In this document: one piece after another, positions 9,801 to 18,286 of the stretch | Numbering within the stretch: position 1 is the stretch's first letter | How the letters are laid out: the number at the start of each line of letters is the position of its first letter | Assembly: GCF_020521555.1 (NCBI RefSeq) | Contig: NZ_BPWA01000001.1 | Location: forward strand, 1,674,001-1,738,000 | Source of the DNA: Rodentibacter sp. JRC1 | GTDB taxonomy: Bacteria > Pseudomonadota > Gammaproteobacteria > Enterobacterales > Pasteurellaceae | Reading direction: 5' to 3' | Length of the DNA: 64,000 bases | Made by a program: the position numbers and the translations under genes | Notes under the pieces: generated by a model | Databases searched by the model: none | What the model was told of the DNA's origin: nothing | Seen by the model: the letters and a program-made list of their open reading frames with translations, nothing else

Positions 9801-10232
9801 GATCGGAAAGAAGTGATTGTACCGAATAAATCCTTTGTTACGGGACAGGTGATCAACTGGGCGCTTTCAAATACGATGACCCGTTTAGTGGTGAGCGTTG
9901 GAGTTGCCTATGGTTCTGATTTGGAATTGGTGAAAAAATTATTACTCCAAGCCGCCAATGAACAGCCGACGATTTTAAAAGATCCTGAACCGAGAGCATT
10001 TTTCTTAACTTTCGGGGCAAGCACATTGGATCACGAATTGCGTGTCTACGTAGGACAGCTTTCTGAACGCACAAATACCATTGATGCACTCAATCGCCGG
10101 ATTAACGAACTCTTTGCCGAAAATAATATTGATATTGCATTTAATCAACTTGATGTCTTTATTAAAAATAATGATACGGGTGAAGAAATTTCTTTCGTCG
10201 AGGCGAACAGCACAAAATTAGCCGCAAAATAA
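6894..10232 (+). CDS. mscK: Large mechanosensitive channel, MscK/KefA type
   Basis: 1112 residues. A signal peptide (1-26, ending YPAVA) is followed by a long glutamine-rich periplasmic region with coiled-coil character (about 30-470), a set of about ten transmembrane segments (about 480-900), and a C-terminal MscS pore and beta domain with SVGLGFGMQEIFANFVSG near 915 and ERPIRVGDTVTINGVSGTV. The length fits MscK (about 1100 residues) rather than MscS (about 280). It should release solutes on hypo-osmotic shock. GGAAG precedes the ATG and the gene sits between menE and aroC. An uptake sequence encodes TAL in the signal peptide. Confidence 0.92.
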   Translation: MKLSRFLTALSASLIMGFALSYPAVAEQATSLPTEQSLNADLAIAQKMADGELKKTKIERLQGSLNLLQRIQTQQKNNNELDNALNSADAEIQKNTTELQRLKKSLEQVKSDDYKARSLDDLQETLDKLNAQQQETQIELTAANTLVAGQSSVSERAQTTLADNLKRSQELNQQLSDSALSSELQQQYQLELQLIDLKNNANQTLLKNSDQLSLLYQSRYDLLNMKQQLQQQQIAAIQEAINQKNLEQTQDKVEQAQQRQQSAVKNDYIQKALDFNAQLSQFLLQQTEKTNTLTQDELRMRNVLDNLTQTQRTLDEQISALQGTLVLSRIIQQQKQKLPTNLNIQGLSKEIADLRVQIFDITQRRNELYDLDAYIQKIETDEDQTFTAAEKTQLISLFTERRKMGSDLIKSLNNQLNLAISLELTQQQITQISDQIQSKLEQQSFWVKSTNPINLDWLKMLPMSLNEQVNSIVKHLGLPTNYDNLPSLLTYVFLLLLIGGAILKFKPKIKQRLAMINGEINTLRADTQWHTPLALILTGLLNLSGTLWFLAVCQLIGFFFFRNPQEFWDWSFRMAGYWWFFNVWFAIYRPNGIFVQHFGFAQSDAERFRGVIKRIIIAVILLLNTSVFSYALDNGLANDVLGELITIASLVFCLVIIAPRFNRALRAYEEHQLQRNNLIVKAIQILLQLTPIGFIILVVLGYYYTVLNLIQHIINSYIAWCIWFILRNVIYRGITVSSRRLAHRRLMEKRRQKAEEFNDGSPSDDVVVMNDQEEGLALNEVRNQLLRFADLFIWTALFAIFYFVWSDLVTVASYLRDITLWQQISVVDGANVSESITLFNLLVALVIVVITYVLVRNISGILEVMLFSRLKLSQGTPYTITTLLTYITVAIGSAWAFATLGMSWSKLQWLFAALSVGLGFGMQEIFANFVSGIILLFERPIRVGDTVTINGVSGTVAKIRIRAITLIDFDRKEVIVPNKSFVTGQVINWALSNTMTRLVVSVGVAYGSDLELVKKLLLQAANEQPTILKDPEPRAFFLTFGASTLDHELRVYVGQLSERTNTIDALNRRINELFAENNIDIAFNQLDVFIKNNDTGEEISFVEANSTKLAAK

Positions 10233-10252
10233 GAGAAAACAAGAGGTAAAGT

Positions 10253-11326
10253 ATGGCAGGCAACACAATTGGACAACTTTTCCGTGTGACTACCTTTGGT
10301 GAATCGCATGGCATCGCACTTGGTTGTATCGTAGACGGCATTCCGCCGAATATGGCACTGTCCGAAGCGGATATTCAACCTGATTTAGATCGCCGTAAAC
10401 CGGGGACATCCCGTTACACCACGCCGCGCCGTGAAGCGGATGAAGTGCAAATTTTGTCCGGTGTTTTTGAAGGTAAAACCACCGGCACCAGTATTGGTAT
10501 GATCATTAAAAACGGCGATCAACGCTCTCAAGATTATGGCGAAATTAAAGATCGCTTCCGCCCGGGGCACGCTGATTTTACCTATCAACAGAAATATGGG
10601 ATTCGCGATTATCGTGGCGGCGGACGTTCTTCTGCGCGTGAAACCGCAATGCGTGTAGCGGCAGGAGCTATTGCGAAAAAATATTTGCGTGAACAGTTCG
10701 GCATTGAAGTGCGTGGTTTTTTAAGTCAAATCGGTGAGGTAAAAATTGCACCGCAGACAGTCGGAAAAATTGATTGGGAAAAAGTAAATAGCAACCCGTT
10801 TTTTTGTCCTGATGAAAGTGCGGTCGAAAAATTTGATGAATTAATTCGCGAGCTAAAAAAGGAAGGCGACTCCATTGGGGCGAAACTTACGGTGATTGCC
10901 GAAAACGTTCCCGTAGGGTTAGGCGAGCCGGTATTCGATCGTTTGGATGCGGATCTTGCGCACGCATTGATGGGAATTAATGCGGTGAAAGGTGTGGAAA
11001 TCGGCGATGGTTTTGAAGTGGTGAAACAACGAGGGAGCCAACATCGTGATGAAATGACTCCAACGGGTTTTGAAAGCAATCACGCAGGCGGTATTTTGGG
11101 CGGTATTAGTTCAGGTCAACCGATTGTTGCAACAATCGCTTTGAAACCGACTTCCAGTATCACCATTCCGGGGCGTTCTATCAATTTAACGGGTGAACCG
11201 GTAGAAGTAGTCACTAAAGGCCGTCACGACCCTTGCGTAGGGATTCGCGCCGTACCTATTGCAGAAGCAATGATGGCGATTGTGTTATTGGATCATCTAT
11301 TACGCTTTAAAGCTCAGTGCAAATAA
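10253..11326 (+). CDS. aroC: Chorismate synthase
   Basis: 357 residues. It makes chorismate from EPSP with reduced FMN as cofactor, the last common step to aromatic amino acids, folates and quinones. All three family signatures are present: TTFGESHG near the start, [23 protein letters not shown] with [14 protein letters not shown], and [18 protein letters not shown] near the end. Its product is the precursor of the menaquinone route containing MenE, two genes upstream. Confidence 0.98.
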   Translation: MAGNTIGQLFRVTTFGESHGIALGCIVDGIPPNMALSEADIQPDLDRRKPGTSRYTTPRREADEVQILSGVFEGKTTGTSIGMIIKNGDQRSQDYGEIKDRFRPGHADFTYQQKYGIRDYRGGGRSSARETAMRVAAGAIAKKYLREQFGIEVRGFLSQIGEVKIAPQTVGKIDWEKVNSNPFFCPDESAVEKFDELIRELKKEGDSIGAKLTVIAENVPVGLGEPVFDRLDADLAHALMGINAVKGVEIGDGFEVVKQRGSQHRDEMTPTGFESNHAGGILGGISSGQPIVATIALKPTSSITIPGRSINLTGEPVEVVTKGRHDPCVGIRAVPIAEAMMAIVLLDHLLRFKAQCK

Positions 11327-11371
11327 TATAATGTGTAACTGTGGCATAATGCCGATAAAATGAGTAACAAA

Positions 11372-12232
11372 ATGGAAAAATTTTTACTGAAAACTGCGGT
11401 CATTTTTACCGCACTTTTTTCTTTAAATTTACAAGCATCTCCGCAAGATTGGCAACAAATTAAACGTCCTATTCCGAGTGATGACGGTAAAGCCAAACCC
11501 ATCGGTAGTTATTCCAATGGCTGTATTATTGGCGCACAAGCCTTACCTGCAAAGGGAGAAGGTTATCAAGTGATTCGTATGAACCGTAATCGTTATTACG
11601 GACATCCGGATATGATTCGATACCTTAAACGTTTGGGGGAAAAAGCCAAGGCCGCAGGTTTACCGACAATACTTGTGGGCGATATCGCTATGCCGGGGGG
11701 CGGACGTTTTTTAACGGGGCACGCAAGTCATCAAATGGGCTTGGATGCGGATATTTGGTTGCGTATGGGGGCGATGTCGGATAAGGATGCCCTTAATTCT
11801 GATGGAAAAGGATTACTGGTTGTTAATCGCCAAGCACAACGGGTTGATGAGCGGGTATGGAATAACCACCATGCTACACTCATTAAGTTGGCGACAGCCG
11901 ATCCGAATGTTACCCGTATTTTTGTGAATCCGGCAATTAAACTAAAACTTTGTCAAACAGCCGGTAATGATCGAGGATGGTTGCATAAAATCCGTCCTTG
12001 GTTTGGTCATGATTCGCACTTTCACGTACGTTTAAAATGCCCTGCAGATGCCGCATATTGCGAAGATCAAGCACCGATTCCCGCCGGAGACGGTTGTGGT
12101 GATGAACTTTATTCATGGTTTGAACCGAAAAAAACAAGTGCCGGAGCAAACAAACCTAAAGTTATTCCGCCTGAACCGTTTTTATGTCAACAGGTGCTAA
12201 GTTCACCGAATCGACACGAATGGTTAGAGTAA
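11372..12232 (+). CDS. mepA: Penicillin-insensitive murein endopeptidase MepA
   Basis: 286 residues. The signal peptide (MEKFLLKTAVIFTALFSLNLQA) directs it to the periplasm, where the family cleaves D-Ala-meso-DAP cross-links in peptidoglycan. Zinc-site motifs are GHASHQMGLDADIW (near residue 122) and the C-terminal GHDSHFHVRLKCP; several Cys residues fit the disulfide-rich fold. An upstream in-frame ATG at 11360 would add four residues; neither start has a strong ribosome site. It follows aroC closely, as in E. coli and H. influenzae. Confidence 0.95.
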   Translation: MEKFLLKTAVIFTALFSLNLQASPQDWQQIKRPIPSDDGKAKPIGSYSNGCIIGAQALPAKGEGYQVIRMNRNRYYGHPDMIRYLKRLGEKAKAAGLPTILVGDIAMPGGGRFLTGHASHQMGLDADIWLRMGAMSDKDALNSDGKGLLVVNRQAQRVDERVWNNHHATLIKLATADPNVTRIFVNPAIKLKLCQTAGNDRGWLHKIRPWFGHDSHFHVRLKCPADAAYCEDQAPIPAGDGCGDELYSWFEPKKTSAGANKPKVIPPEPFLCQQVLSSPNRHEWLE

Positions 12233-12259
12233 GGCTAAGTAAGATACTGGGAAGAGAAA

Positions 12260-13027
12260 ATGGAATTAGGCATTGATGTTTTAGCGGTACTTTTCGTTGT
12301 GGCGTTTGTTGCCGCATTTATTGATGCGATTGCAGGTGGCGGTGGCTTAATTACCATTCCCGCCTTGTTGATGACAGGAATCCCCCCGGCCGCCGCTTTA
12401 GGCACAAACAAGTTACAAGCAATGGGCGGTGCATTTTCAGCCAGTATGTACTTTCTGCGTAAAAGAGCGGTCAATTTGCGGGAATTTTGGTTTATTCTCA
12501 TCTGTGTTTTTTTAGGTTCTGCGACCGGCACAATAATGATTCAACTGATGGATGTCTCGGTTTTCAAAAAATTGTTGCCATGGTTGATTCTAGCTATCGG
12601 TCTGTATTTTTTATTTACCCCGACATTGGGGGAAAGTGATCGTAAACAACGTTTAAATTACTTTGTTTTTGGCTTAATAGTTAGTCCTTTTTTAGGTTTT
12701 TATGATGGATTTTTTGGACCGGGAACCGGCTCCATTATGAATTTGGCTTGTGTAGTGCTATTAGGCTTTAATTTGGCGAAAGCAACCGCACATGCCAAAG
12801 TGATGAACTTTACCTCAAACCTTGCTTCTTTTTTATTTTTCTTAGCCGGCGGACAAATCTTATGGACAGTAGGGATTGTGATGATGCTAGGTAGTTCTGT
12901 GGGGGCAACGTGGGGAGCTAAAATGGTGATGACAAGAGGCAAAACACTCATTCGTCCCATGGTTGTCATGATGTCATTCACTATGACCGCCAAAATGGCG
13001 TATGATCAAGGTTGGTTTAATTTTTAA
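12260..13027 (+). CDS. TSUP-family membrane transporter (TauE/SafE)
   Basis: 255 residues and strongly hydrophobic, with seven to eight membrane segments and the family features DAIAGGGGLITIPALL and LGTNKLQA in the first half and DGFFGPGTGSIM in the second repeat. The family exports or imports small sulfur or organic anions; the substrate here cannot be told. GGGAAGAG lies just before the ATG. The neighbourhood mepA-TSUP-lpxM is as in H. influenzae. Confidence 0.85.
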   Translation: MELGIDVLAVLFVVAFVAAFIDAIAGGGGLITIPALLMTGIPPAAALGTNKLQAMGGAFSASMYFLRKRAVNLREFWFILICVFLGSATGTIMIQLMDVSVFKKLLPWLILAIGLYFLFTPTLGESDRKQRLNYFVFGLIVSPFLGFYDGFFGPGTGSIMNLACVVLLGFNLAKATAHAKVMNFTSNLASFLFFLAGGQILWTVGIVMMLGSSVGATWGAKMVMTRGKTLIRPMVVMMSFTMTAKMAYDQGWFNF

Positions 13028-13056
13028 AGTGCGGTCGATTTCACAATAATTTTGTT

Positions 13057-14013
13057 ATGACGGATTCTCAAAAAAATATACGTTTAACGGCTCGAGTTGG
13101 TTATGAACCTCATTTTTCATGGTCGTATTTAAAACCTCAATATTGGGGAATATGGGTTGGTATTTTACTTTTGCTGTTGTTGGCGATGATTCCTTTTCGT
13201 CTGCGCGATAAGATTGCCGGAAAACTGGGTAAATGGATTGGACGCAAAGCGTTAAAGCAACGTAAGCGGGCACAAACCAATTTGCAATTATGCTTTCCGA
13301 ATTGGACGGAACAACAACGTGAACAGGTGATTGACAAAATGTTTACCGTTGTCGGACAGGTGATGTTAGGTATCGGCGAGATTGCCGTTCGTTCCAAAAA
13401 GCATTTACAAAAACGCAGCGAATTTATTGGCATTGAGCATATTCAAAAAGCGAAAGCGGAAGGGTATAACATTATTTTAATGGTACCGCACGGCTGGGCG
13501 ATTGATGCCTCCGGTATTATTTTACACACTCATGGTATGCCGATGACCTCAATGTATAACCCTCATCGTAACCCGTTGGTCGATTGGCTTTGGACGATCA
13601 CACGTCAGCGTTTCGGTGGAAAAATGCATGCGCGTCAGAACGGTATTAAACCTTTTTTAAATTATGTGCGCAAAGGCGAAATGGGGTATTACTTACCCGA
13701 TGAAGATTTCGGTGCAGAGCAGAGTGTGTTTGTGGATTTCTTCTCAACTTATAAAGCAACTTTACCGGGCTTAAACAAAATGGCGAAACTTGCGAAAGCG
13801 GTCGTTATTCCGATGTTTCCACGTTACAACGCCGAAAGTGGAAAATATGAAATGGAAATTCACCCCGCTATGGAACTAAGCGATGATCCCGAACAATCCG
13901 CCCGTGCAATGAATGAAGAGATCGAATCTTTTGTCACGCCGACACCGGAGCAATATGTTTGGATCTTACAATTACTGAGAACCCGTAAAAACGGAGAAGA
14001 TCTTTATGATTAA
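13057..14013 (+). CDS. lpxM: Lipid A myristoyl-type acyltransferase LpxM (MsbB)
   Basis: 318 residues. An N-terminal membrane anchor (about 25-50) is followed by the LPLAT fold with the HX4D catalytic motif in VPHGWAID near residue 145 and the YYLPDEDFG block near 210. It adds the last secondary acyl chain to lipid A at the inner membrane. LpxL-type enzymes are the alternative, but the sequence and neighbourhood match the H. influenzae msbB/htrB2 gene better. Confidence 0.85.
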   Translation: MTDSQKNIRLTARVGYEPHFSWSYLKPQYWGIWVGILLLLLLAMIPFRLRDKIAGKLGKWIGRKALKQRKRAQTNLQLCFPNWTEQQREQVIDKMFTVVGQVMLGIGEIAVRSKKHLQKRSEFIGIEHIQKAKAEGYNIILMVPHGWAIDASGIILHTHGMPMTSMYNPHRNPLVDWLWTITRQRFGGKMHARQNGIKPFLNYVRKGEMGYYLPDEDFGAEQSVFVDFFSTYKATLPGLNKMAKLAKAVVIPMFPRYNAESGKYEMEIHPAMELSDDPEQSARAMNEEIESFVTPTPEQYVWILQLLRTRKNGEDLYD

Positions 14014-14037
14014 GGTGCTATTTTGTTAAATAGTTTC

Positions 14038-14104
14038 GGGCGGGTACAGGACCCGCCCCTACCAACATAATCAAATTTTTTTGTGCAACTGCTGCATAAT
14101 ATCG
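14038..14104. repeat. Partial copy of the small inverted-repeat element (copy C)
   Basis: A hairpin GGGCGGGT-acagg-ACCCGCCC (14038-14058) is followed at 14078-14104 by a terminal repeat ending GCTGCATAATATCG, like the right ends of the elements near 53.6, 57.8 and 60.6 kb. No matching left end is visible, so this is a truncated copy. It lies just after lpxM. Confidence 0.55.
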
Positions 14105-14144
14105 TAAAATTCATTGTATTTTATGACCGCACTTTTTCTTCGAA

Positions 14145-14591
14145 TTAGGCCGCAAATTTCAGCGTATTACGCTTCGGCTGAATTTGGTGGATCGTATTTG
14201 TTACCGTGCCGACAATTGATAAATCTGCCCAATTTTTGGTTTTAATATTTCTCATTTGAGAATCAAGTGCCATAAACATAAACTCATTGTTATGTGCGAT
14301 GAATTCATAAACGTGAAATTCATTTTCAACTTTAAGCACCACAAGATCGCCTTCCGAAAGCATCTCATTTTTTTCAACGACTAACATATCGCCTTGTTCA
14401 ATTCCCCATGCAAGCATATTCGGATTCGTTACGCGAATAAAGCAAGTTTGTTGCGGACGTTTAATGCAATAGAGATTTAGATCCAGTTTTTTACTGAATG
14501 TGGATCTTTTTTCGATATCGTTGAAAAATGGTATCGGATGATAAGAAAACGTTGTCTCATTTTGAGTGGCAGTATTTGCGTAATTCATCAT
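14145..14591 (-). CDS. UmuD/LexA-like S24 protein lacking the catalytic dyad
   Basis: 148 residues. Residues 50-120 align with the UmuD' / LexA protease core: CFIRVTNPNMLAWGIEQGD corresponds to UmuD YFVKASGDSMIDGGISDGD, and EGDLVVLKVENEFHVYEF to the strand with the catalytic Lys. The nucleophile Ser is replaced by Asn58 and the Lys by Tyr95, and no Cys-Gly or Ala-Gly cleavage site is seen, so autocleavage is not expected. No umuC-like polymerase gene is adjacent. A LexA-type box lies 54 bases upstream, suggesting SOS control. AGGAAAA precedes the start. The function is unknown. Confidence 0.75.
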   Translation of the reverse strand: MMNYANTATQNETTFSYHPIPFFNDIEKRSTFSKKLDLNLYCIKRPQQTCFIRVTNPNMLAWGIEQGDMLVVEKNEMLSEGDLVVLKVENEFHVYEFIAHNNEFMFMALDSQMRNIKTKNWADLSIVGTVTNTIHQIQPKRNTLKFAA

Positions 14592-14644
14592 CAGGTTTTC
14601 CTTTGGTTAAAAAATAATTGGTTATTTATACAGGTGATAATATA

Positions 14645-14660
14645 CTGGTGTTCTATACAG
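14645..14660 (-). promoter_or_regulatory. LexA (SOS) box upstream of the UmuD-like gene
   Basis: CTGGTGTTCTATACAG has the CTG-N10-CAG form of gamma-proteobacterial SOS boxes; the right half (ATACAG) is perfect and the left half has one change from CTGT. It sits 54 bases before the start codon. Confidence 0.65.
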
Positions 14661-14756
14661 TCTGTCAACATTGGGTAGAAAAAATTTTTTTATTTAGCAA
14701 AATTTTAGAAAAAATATAGTAAACGTCATAAAATTCTTAACCTCCTAAAAAAAGAG

Positions 14757-14772
14757 AAGAAAACGTTTTCTT
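14757..14772. promoter_or_regulatory. PurR-like operator upstream of sstT
   Basis: AAGAAAACGTTTTCTT is a perfect 16-base palindrome. It differs from the PurR pattern ANGCAANCGNTTNCNT at one fixed position (A for C). Another LacI-family repressor could also bind such a CG-centred site. Confidence 0.45.
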
Positions 14773-14818
14773 TTAAATAAAATTTAGGCTATCTTTGCCT
14801 AGCTTGGGGGGATCAGCG

Positions 14819-16102
14819 ATGATCCGAAGTTTAATCTTACTTTTATTTAATATTATTATGAATGTATCACGTTTATTACATTTTCTTTTTCAAGGCAATT
14901 TGGTAAAGCGAATTGCTATTGGTCTTATCCTTGGAATCCTTGTTGCGTGGGTAAATAAACACCTCCACCAATCTTTAGGTTTTGATCTTGCCGCAACAGT
15001 AGGTGTGCTTGGTCAAATTTTTGTAAAAGCCTTACGTGCAGTTGCGCCTATTTTGATTTTCTTCCTTGTTATGGCGGCTTTGGCAAATAAAAAAGTCGGC
15101 TCAAAAAATAATATGAAAGAAATCGTTGTGCTTTATTTATTAGGCACGTTTTTAGCGGCGGTTGCGGCTGTCGTGGCAAGTATGCTTTTCCCTTCCGAAG
15201 TGGCATTGTCAGTGAAGGAAGATGCAAGCTCGGCGCCTCAATCCGTGAGCCAAGTTTTGTTAACATTGGTGCTTAATGTAGTGGATAATCCGTTAAATGC
15301 AATTTTTAAAGCGAACTTTATCGGCGTGTTGGCTTGGTCTATCGGTTTGGGGATTGCATTACGCTATGCTTCCGAATCAACCAAACAAGTGGTAGCGGAT
15401 TTTGCCGAAGCGATTTCAAAAATCGTACACGTGATTATTTCATTTGCGCCGTTCGGTGTATTCGGTTTAGTGGCTGAAACCTTATCGGATAAAGGATTAG
15501 AGGCATTAGGCGGATACGTACATTTATTATCGGTATTAATCGGTACAATGCTATTCACTGCATTTGTTTTAAATCCGGTTTTGGTTTATTGGAAAATTCG
15601 TAAAAATCCATATCCGTTGGTATGGACTTGTGTACGCGAAAGTGGTGTTACCGCGTTCTTTACTCGTAGTTCTGCAGCAAATATTCCGGTCAATATCGGT
15701 TTGGCAAAGCGTTTGAATCTTGACGAAGAAACCTATTCTGTTGCAATCCCGCTTGGTGCAAATATTAATATGGCGGGGGCGGCCATTACGATTACTATAC
15801 TGACTTTAGCGGCGGTTCATACGTTAGGTATAGAGATTTCTTTTGTTAGCGCCGTATTGTTGAGTATCGTTGCCGCATTGTGTGCTTGTGGTGCATCGGG
15901 GGTTGCGGGAGGCTCATTATTATTGATTCCGCTGGCTTGTAGTTTATTCGGCGTGTCTGATGATGTTGCTGCGCAGATGATTGGTGTTGGCTTTATTATA
16001 GGAATCTTACAAGATTCTACCGAAACAGCGCTGAATTCATCAACCGACGTGCTATTTACCGCCGCAGTATGCATGGAAGAAGAACGTAAGAACAGTGCGT
16101 AA
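14819..16102 (+). CDS. sstT: Serine/threonine:Na+ symporter SstT
   Basis: About 427 residues of a DAACS-family transporter; the closest remembered relative is E. coli SstT. Shared blocks include [58 protein letters not shown] and [19 protein letters not shown], with about eight membrane helices and two re-entrant loops. The start is uncertain: the ATG at 14819 has GGGGGGAT upstream, while the ATG at 14858 gives the length usual in the family but has no ribosome site. A PurR-like palindrome lies about 50 bases upstream. Confidence 0.92.
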   Translation: MIRSLILLLFNIIMNVSRLLHFLFQGNLVKRIAIGLILGILVAWVNKHLHQSLGFDLAATVGVLGQIFVKALRAVAPILIFFLVMAALANKKVGSKNNMKEIVVLYLLGTFLAAVAAVVASMLFPSEVALSVKEDASSAPQSVSQVLLTLVLNVVDNPLNAIFKANFIGVLAWSIGLGIALRYASESTKQVVADFAEAISKIVHVIISFAPFGVFGLVAETLSDKGLEALGGYVHLLSVLIGTMLFTAFVLNPVLVYWKIRKNPYPLVWTCVRESGVTAFFTRSSAANIPVNIGLAKRLNLDEETYSVAIPLGANINMAGAAITITILTLAAVHTLGIEISFVSAVLLSIVAALCACGASGVAGGSLLLIPLACSLFGVSDDVAAQMIGVGFIIGILQDSTETALNSSTDVLFTAAVCMEEERKNSA

Positions 16103-16112
16103 TTAAGTTTAA

Positions 16113-16141
16113 GAAGGTGGACGAAAGTTCGCCTTTTTTAT
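16113..16141 (+). terminator. Terminator after sstT
   Basis: AAGGTGGAC-gaaa-GTTCGCCTT forms a 9-base stem with two G-U pairs and a GNRA-like loop, followed by a T-run. Confidence 0.8.
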
Positions 16142-16232
16142 TTTGGGGCAGGGGGGACATTCTTATGTACAAAGTGCGGTCTAATTTGTTAGACTTTTTG
16201 TCGCTGACTTAACTCAAAAGAGGGAATAAAAA

Positions 16233-17147
16233 ATGGATGGATTAACCATTGCTACATTAGTTTTTCTTGTGCTTGTCGTGGTGATTTTGTTTTCAACGGT
16301 TAAAACCGTGCCACAAGGTTATAACTGGACGATCGAACGCTTCGGGCGTTATACCCGCACTTTAATGCCGGGGTTGAATTTGGTTGTGCCGTTTGTGGAT
16401 CGTGTCGGTCGTAAAATCAATATGATGGAACAAGTGTTAGATATTCCCTCACAAGAGGTGATTTCTAAAGATAATGCTAACGTATCCATTGATGCGGTGT
16501 GTTTCGTGCAAGTGATTGATGCACGCCGTGCCGCTTATGAAGTAAACCATCTTGAGCAAGCCATCATCAATTTGACAATGACAAATATTCGTACTGTGCT
16601 AGGTTCGATGGAGTTGGACGAAATGCTTTCGCAACGTGATGCGATTAATGGTCGCTTACTTGCGATTGTAGATGAGGCAACCAACCCTTGGGGGATTAAA
16701 GTGACCCGAATTGAAATTCGTGATGTGCGCCCGCCACGTGAATTAATTGATTCGATGAACGCACAAATGAAAGCGGAACGTAACAAACGTGCGGAAGTGT
16801 TGGAAGCAGAAGGGGTTCGCCAAGCCGAAATTTTGCGTGCCGAAGGGGAAAAACAAGCACGTATTTTGAAAGCGGAAGGGGAGCGTCAGGAAGCCTTTTT
16901 ACAAGCGGAAGCGCGTGAGCGTGCGGCCGAAGCGGAGGCGAAAGCAACGCAAATGGTATCCGAAGCCATTGCAACCGGTGATACGAAAGCAATCAATTAC
17001 TTCATTGCACAAAAATATACGGAAGCCCTCAAGGAAATCGGTGGTGCGCAAAATAGTAAAGTCGTACTTATGCCGTTAGAAGCGGGGAATTTGATCGGTT
17101 CTGTGGCAGGAATTGCGGAATTATTGAAAGGCGATAAAAAAGCCTAA
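16233..17147 (+). CDS. qmcA: SPFH/stomatin-like membrane protein QmcA
   Basis: 304 residues. One N-terminal membrane anchor (about 5-22) is followed by the SPFH domain ([23 protein letters not shown] onward) and an Ala/Glu/Arg-rich coiled coil (about 175-250). These proteins form detergent-resistant oligomers linked to quality control by FtsH. The gene is followed by an NfeD partner, the usual pairing of stomatins with NfeD. Start codon preceded by AGAGGGAA. Confidence 0.9.
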   Translation: MDGLTIATLVFLVLVVVILFSTVKTVPQGYNWTIERFGRYTRTLMPGLNLVVPFVDRVGRKINMMEQVLDIPSQEVISKDNANVSIDAVCFVQVIDARRAAYEVNHLEQAIINLTMTNIRTVLGSMELDEMLSQRDAINGRLLAIVDEATNPWGIKVTRIEIRDVRPPRELIDSMNAQMKAERNKRAEVLEAEGVRQAEILRAEGEKQARILKAEGERQEAFLQAEARERAAEAEAKATQMVSEAIATGDTKAINYFIAQKYTEALKEIGGAQNSKVVLMPLEAGNLIGSVAGIAELLKGDKKA

Positions 17148-17164
17148 TCGTTATTTCATTTTTT

Positions 17165-17204
17165 TAGTGCGGTTGAAATTTATGGATTTTATGACCGCAC
17201 TTTT
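17165..17204 (+). terminator. Inverted uptake-sequence pair between qmcA and nfeD
   Basis: AGTGCGGT and ACCGCACT, 20 bases apart, can form an 8-base stem followed by TTTT. It lies between two probably co-transcribed genes, so at most it attenuates. Confidence 0.45.
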
Positions 17205-17222
17205 CTCTATAAGGGAGGCTAT

Positions 17223-17678
17223 ATGGCGGAATGGTTGACTGCGTGGACATTATGGCATTGGCTGGTGTTGGGATTTGTCTTGCTTATCGCTGAAATAATC
17301 GTGCCGGGTGTATTTTTACTGTGGTGGGGACTTGCGGCATTAGTTACCGCACTACTTCAATTTATTTTCCCGACTTTTTCGTTCGCAGGGCTTGTCATTT
17401 TTTATGCCGTCTTAGCCGGTATGCTATCGGTGATTTGGTGGAAGTATCAACATACTAAAGATCACCGGGATCAATCTCATAGCACATTAAATCAGCGTGA
17501 TCACGCTATGCTTGATAAACAAGGCACAGTACAAGAAATTGCGGCAAACGGCATTGGGCGCGGTGCTTTTGGTGATACGACTTGGCGTATTCAAGGGGAG
17601 CATCTTGCGGTGAATGATCTCGTCAAAGTTGTTCGGGTAGACGGTATAACGCTTATTGTGAAAAAGGTAACAAAATGA
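17223..17678 (+). CDS. NfeD-like membrane protein (YbbJ type)
   Basis: 151 residues: two to three N-terminal membrane segments (about 10-75), then a soluble OB-fold domain with LDKQGTVQEIAANGIGRGAF and a late VVRVDGITLIVKK strand. NfeD proteins act with stomatin/SPFH partners, here QmcA directly upstream. AAGGGAGG gives a strong ribosome site. The stop overlaps the next start (ATGA). Confidence 0.85.
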   Translation: MAEWLTAWTLWHWLVLGFVLLIAEIIVPGVFLLWWGLAALVTALLQFIFPTFSFAGLVIFYAVLAGMLSVIWWKYQHTKDHRDQSHSTLNQRDHAMLDKQGTVQEIAANGIGRGAFGDTTWRIQGEHLAVNDLVKVVRVDGITLIVKKVTK

Positions 17679-18286
17679 ATCATCTTATTATTTTTGCCCA
17701 CCCGAATTCTAAAGGAAGTTTTGGGCGGGCCATTGCGGATCGTGTAGCAAAAGCCGGTCAAGAACTTGGCGTAAATACATGGTTTCGTGATCTTTACAGC
17801 TTGGATTTTAATCCGATTATTTCCTTTGAAGAACTGCAGGCAGCAAACCAAGGTATTATTCCCGAAGAAATAAAATATGAACATCAACTGATTCGCCAAG
17901 CGGATTTGATTACTTTGGTTTATCCGCTTTGGTGGATGGGATTTCCTGCAATTTTAAAGGGATATTTGGATCGCGTATTAAGCCATGGATTTGCTTATAA
18001 AACGGAAAATGGAGAATCCGTAGGGTTGCTTCAAGGTAAACAAATGCAACAATTTATCACCATTGGTAGCAGTGTGGGTAAATACAAAGAATTTGGTGTA
18101 GATAAATCATTGAATCATTGTTTAATAAACGGCTTATTTAATTATTGCGGCATTTTAAACGTGGAATATGAATTGTTCGGCGATATTCATTTGATTGATG
18201 ATGAGGCACGCCTTGCAATGATTGAGACGGCTGAACAAAAAACACGGGAAAAATTGACCGCACTTTTAAAAGGAAATTGTCAATGA
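17675..18286 (+). CDS. NAD(P)H-dependent oxidoreductase, flavodoxin-like fold
   Basis: 203 residues. The N-terminal LIIFAHPNSKGSFGRAIADRV binds the FMN/FAD phosphate, and YPLWWMGFPAILKGYLDRV is the hallmark of the MdaB/KefF/NQO1-like quinone reductases. Likely a cytoplasmic two-electron quinone or electrophile reductase. It overlaps nfeD by 4 bases upstream and torD by 4 bases downstream, so it belongs to a translationally coupled run. The substrate is unknown. Confidence 0.82.
   Translation: MNHLIIFAHPNSKGSFGRAIADRVAKAGQELGVNTWFRDLYSLDFNPIISFEELQAANQGIIPEEIKYEHQLIRQADLITLVYPLWWMGFPAILKGYLDRVLSHGFAYKTENGESVGLLQGKQMQQFITIGSSVGKYKEFGVDKSLNHCLINGLFNYCGILNVEYELFGDIHLIDDEARLAMIETAEQKTREKLTALLKGNCQ

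Noticed and set aside
14038..14058. GGGCGGGT/ACCCGCCC hairpin as the lpxM terminator
   Set aside because: No T-run follows directly and the sequence belongs to the dispersed element family; it may still end transcripts but is better described as repeat DNA.
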